A stretch of DNA of 7,318 nucleotides from Planctomycetota bacterium (GTDB taxonomy: Bacteria; Planctomycetota; MHYJ01; JACQXL01; JAVHLO01). Below are positions 5,664 through 7,318 of the stretch, piece by piece. The position numbers were made by a program, and so were the translations under genes. A model generated the notes under the pieces. It did not search any database and was not told the origin of the DNA. It saw nothing but the letters and a program-made list of their open reading frames with translations. The stretch covers positions 1 through 7,318 of the forward strand of contig JAVHLO010000173.1 of the NCBI GenBank assembly GCA_031082105.1, read 5' to 3'. Position 1 is the first letter of the stretch. Each line of letters starts with the position of its first letter.

Positions 5664-6409
5664 CCCGGAGGCAACTGCGGCGGCTTTGCCGGCTCGCCCG
5701 CCGCGGGGAGCTGATGGCTCGGCACGACCACCCCGCCTGACAGCACGAACCGGACGGCTTCCTCGACCGACACGGGCAGCGGGACGACTTCGTCGGCGGG
5801 CACCAGGACTATGAAACCAGTCGCCGGGGTCGGCGACGTGGGAATGAACACCGTGACGTGGTGCTTGTTCGTCTTCTCGTCGATCGACCGCAGGCCGTTC
5901 GACGTCACGAACCCCATCGAATACAGTCCGGGACGGGGGTATTGCACCGCCACCACCCCGCGGAACGAGACCTTGTGCTCCTCCCCGAAAAAAAAGTCGG
6001 TGAACTGCTTCGCATAGGGGTATACGACCTTGATCACCGGGAACCGAGCCAGGACGCGGTTCTCCATGCTCAGGAACAGCCTCCGCCCGATGAAACTCGT
6101 GAGAAAGAAGCCCGCGACGAAGACGATCACGATCGCCAGCGGAAAACCGACGAGCGTGGTCGCGAGCTTCGTCTGGCGAAGGGCGGCCAGGTCCTTCTCG
6201 AACGCGGATACGGCCAGGTCGTTGGCGGACTGACCGCCGGCCTTCTCGATCAGCCACAGTACCCCCTTGCCGAGCGGGATCCCCACCGTGTCGTTCAGAT
6301 ACTCGAAACAGAAGATGAGCAGCATGATGGTTATCACCGTGGGCAGCAGCGCGGCCAGCCCGCGTGTGAAAAACCTCTTCAGCGCTCCGCGACTTTTCTC
6401 TTCGGCCAT
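5660..6409 (-). CDS. DUF502 family membrane protein (copy 1)
   Basis: This 249-residue protein resembles the DUF502/COG2928 family of uncharacterised inner-membrane proteins. Two membrane spans are visible, about 17-39 (with the LLPTVIT turn) and 84-107. They are followed by FPVIKVVYPYAKQFTDFFFG at 123-142, a soluble beta-rich part with VQYPRPGLYSMGFVTSNGL at 155-173, the signature TVFIPTSPTPATGF at 186-199, and an EEAVRFVLSGG segment at 216-226. It ends in a Pro/Ala-rich tail. I chose ATG 6409 because GGAGAGG lies 9 nt upstream; an in-frame ATG at 6439 has no such site. It follows a paralogue by 82 bp and is probably cotranscribed with it. An eight-T run in the coding strand at 5988-5995 encodes the Phe run. 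No biochemical function is known to me for this family. Confidence 0.9.
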   Translation of the reverse strand: MAEEKSRGALKRFFTRGLAALLPTVITIMLLIFCFEYLNDTVGIPLGKGVLWLIEKAGGQSANDLAVSAFEKDLAALRQTKLATTLVGFPLAIVIVFVAGFFLTSFIGRRLFLSMENRVLARFPVIKVVYPYAKQFTDFFFGEEHKVSFRGVVAVQYPRPGLYSMGFVTSNGLRSIDEKTNKHHVTVFIPTSPTPATGFIVLVPADEVVPLPVSVEEAVRFVLSGGVVVPSHQLPAAGEPAKPPQLPPG

Positions 6410-6418
6410 AATCAGCGA

Positions 6419-6425
6419 CCTCTCC
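6419..6425 (-). promoter_or_regulatory. Shine-Dalgarno site deciding the DUF502 copy 1 start
   Basis: The minus strand reads GGAGAGG 9 nt before the ATG at 6409. The alternative ATG at 6439 is preceded by no purine-rich motif. The site lies inside the codons that a longer reading would use, which argues for the shorter protein. Confidence 0.55.
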
Positions 6426-6461
6426 AACCAGAGCGTCATTCACGAGTCATGGAAAAGCAAC

Positions 6462-6491
6462 GACAGCCTGTCATGCCCCGACGCGTCAGGG
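6462..6491. repeat. two palindromic hairpins between the DUF502 genes
   Basis: In the 82-bp spacer, GACAG-C-CTGTC (6462-6472) is a perfect 5-bp inverted repeat, and CCCCGACGCGTCAGGG (6476-6491) is a palindrome with one T-G wobble pair, directly abutting the stop of the upstream DUF502 gene. On the minus strand the second hairpin met is followed by GTTGCTTTT, a weak T-rich stretch. Together they could attenuate or partly terminate transcription between the two genes. This role is inferred. Confidence 0.4.
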
Positions 6492-7223
6492 CTAGGAGTC
6501 TGGCTCTTTCCCTTTCTGTCGCTCGCCGAGCGGTGTTAATATCCCGCCGGTGAATGCGAACAGGAACAGTTCTTCTGCGGACGCGTTCAGTTTGATCGCT
6601 TCCTTCTCGGGAACGAAATAGGCGAATCCCGTGGCCGGAATAGGCGAGGCGGAAATGAACACGGTGATGGTCTTCTCGCCGCCGACTTCGTTCACGGTCT
6701 TCAATCCTTCGCCCGTCACGTAGCCGACGCTGTATGTGCCCTTGCAGGGATACTCGGCGGCCACGCACTCGGCGATCCGCAGTTTCTCGTCCGTCCCGAG
6801 CAGATAATCGGCGAACTGCTTCATGAACGGGTAGACCGTGCGGACGATGGGGAGCGACCCCAGCAGCCGGCCGAACCACAGGAGCATGCTGCCGCGCAGC
6901 GCGACCGAGGCGAGCGCGCCCACCACCAGAATCGTGAAGACCGCGAACGGGAATCCGACCACGGCGACGAAGTATTCCTTTTGCCTGAGGCAGCCGAGGC
7001 TCACAATGAGGTGGTCCTGCAGGAATTCGTCAAGCGTGTCACCGCCTATCGCGTCGGCCAGATCGATTACGCCGTATCCGACCGGCATCGCGATGCGCCG
7101 GTAGACGAAACCAAAGACGGCGACAAGAATGATGACGGTGATGATAGAAGGCAGGATGGCGATCAGCCCGAGCCTGAACGGGCCGTGCTTCCTGGCAGGC
7201 GATGGTGTAGAGGCGTTCTTCAT
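6492..7223 (-). CDS. DUF502 family membrane protein (copy 2)
   Basis: From ATG 7223 this is a 243-residue paralogue of the next gene, with the same plan: spans at about 16-41 (containing LPSIIT) and 85-109, then LPIVRTVYPFMKQFADYLLG at 124-143, AAEYPCKGTYSVGYVTGEGL at 155-174 and TVFISASPIPATGF at 187-200, ending with EELFLFAFTGG. The family SPxPATGF signature is kept, but PTSP becomes SASP. The TTG at 7244 is an alternative start: it has GGAAGAG 4 nt upstream and lies one base past the previous stop, suggesting translational coupling. It would add seven residues (LIPTDD after the start). I prefer the ATG but cannot exclude the TTG. The first span begins shortly after either start, as in the family. 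Function is unknown; it is an inner-membrane protein by its spans. Confidence 0.88.
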   Translation of the reverse strand: MKNASTPSPARKHGPFRLGLIAILPSIITVIILVAVFGFVYRRIAMPVGYGVIDLADAIGGDTLDEFLQDHLIVSLGCLRQKEYFVAVVGFPFAVFTILVVGALASVALRGSMLLWFGRLLGSLPIVRTVYPFMKQFADYLLGTDEKLRIAECVAAEYPCKGTYSVGYVTGEGLKTVNEVGGEKTITVFISASPIPATGFAYFVPEKEAIKLNASAEELFLFAFTGGILTPLGERQKGKEPDS

Positions 7224-7245
7224 GTCATCCGTGGGAATCAACAAA

Positions 7246-7318
7246 TCACTCTTCCAGCAGTTCGTAGTAAGGCACGTAGTCGCAGCGGAGTGCCGTCGTT
7301 TCTCGGAAGAAGACGCCA
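7246..7318 (-). CDS. C-terminal end of an unidentified protein (partial)
   Basis: The minus strand is open from the window edge to TGA at 7248-7246 and encodes 23 residues: GVFFRETTALRC, DYVPYY and ELLEE in order. The mix of aromatic and acidic residues looks like a genuine protein end. The frame stops 22 bp before the DUF502 copy 2 ATG, or 1 bp before its TTG alternative, and carries that gene's possible ribosome binding site. This suggests an operon with the DUF502 genes. The fragment is too short for me to name a family. Confidence 0.5.
   Translation of the reverse strand, partial: GVFFRETTALRCDYVPYYELLEE

Noticed and set aside
4572..6443. 623-codon minus-strand open frame spanning gpsA and a DUF502 gene
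   Set aside because: It overlaps two well-supported genes in other frames; its Arg/His/Asp/Ala-rich composition is that of a shadow frame.

Overview
The window is GC-rich DNA from a bacterium, carrying three complete housekeeping-type transcription units and one truncated gene. The taxon cannot be fixed from 7.3 kb. A very large FHA-transmembrane-TPR-CAP protein, tandem DUF502 membrane proteins and spacers full of short degenerate tandem repeats fit Planctomycetota or another uncultured PVC-like or deep-branching phylum best; this is an inference, not a demonstration.

Layout: (1) 1-105 is a spacer with two back-to-back hairpins and a 7-bp tandem repeat. (2) 106-3183, minus strand, encodes a 1025-residue protein with an N-terminal FHA domain, proline-rich linker, one membrane span, TPR-like helical repeats and a C-terminal CAP/SCP domain. 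(3) 3184-3779 is a divergent spacer of about 600 bp with no convincing gene; it holds candidate promoters for both flanking genes, a strong hairpin and decayed repeats. (4) 3780-4493 (plsY) and 4662-5663 (gpsA), plus strand, are separated by a 168-bp spacer with a hexamer array, an inverted repeat and a heptamer array. (5) 5660-6409 and 6492-7223, minus strand, are two diverged tandem DUF502 membrane proteins. The downstream one shares a 4-bp CTAG stop with gpsA. (6) 7246-7318, minus strand, is the last 23 codons of an unidentified gene that probably heads the DUF502 transcription unit.

How the genes relate: GpsA makes sn-glycerol 3-phosphate from dihydroxyacetone phosphate, and PlsY acylates it with acyl-phosphate to give lysophosphatidate, so the pair supplies the first committed steps of phospholipid synthesis. 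The DUF502 proteins are inner-membrane proteins of unknown function. The FHA/CAP protein looks like a membrane-spanning device that could couple cytoplasmic phosphothreonine recognition to an extracytoplasmic CAP domain. No mobile element, CRISPR array, tRNA or rRNA was seen. The most unusual signals are the FHA-to-CAP architecture, two unrelated arrays that share a 7-bp period, and the tandem DUF502 pair.
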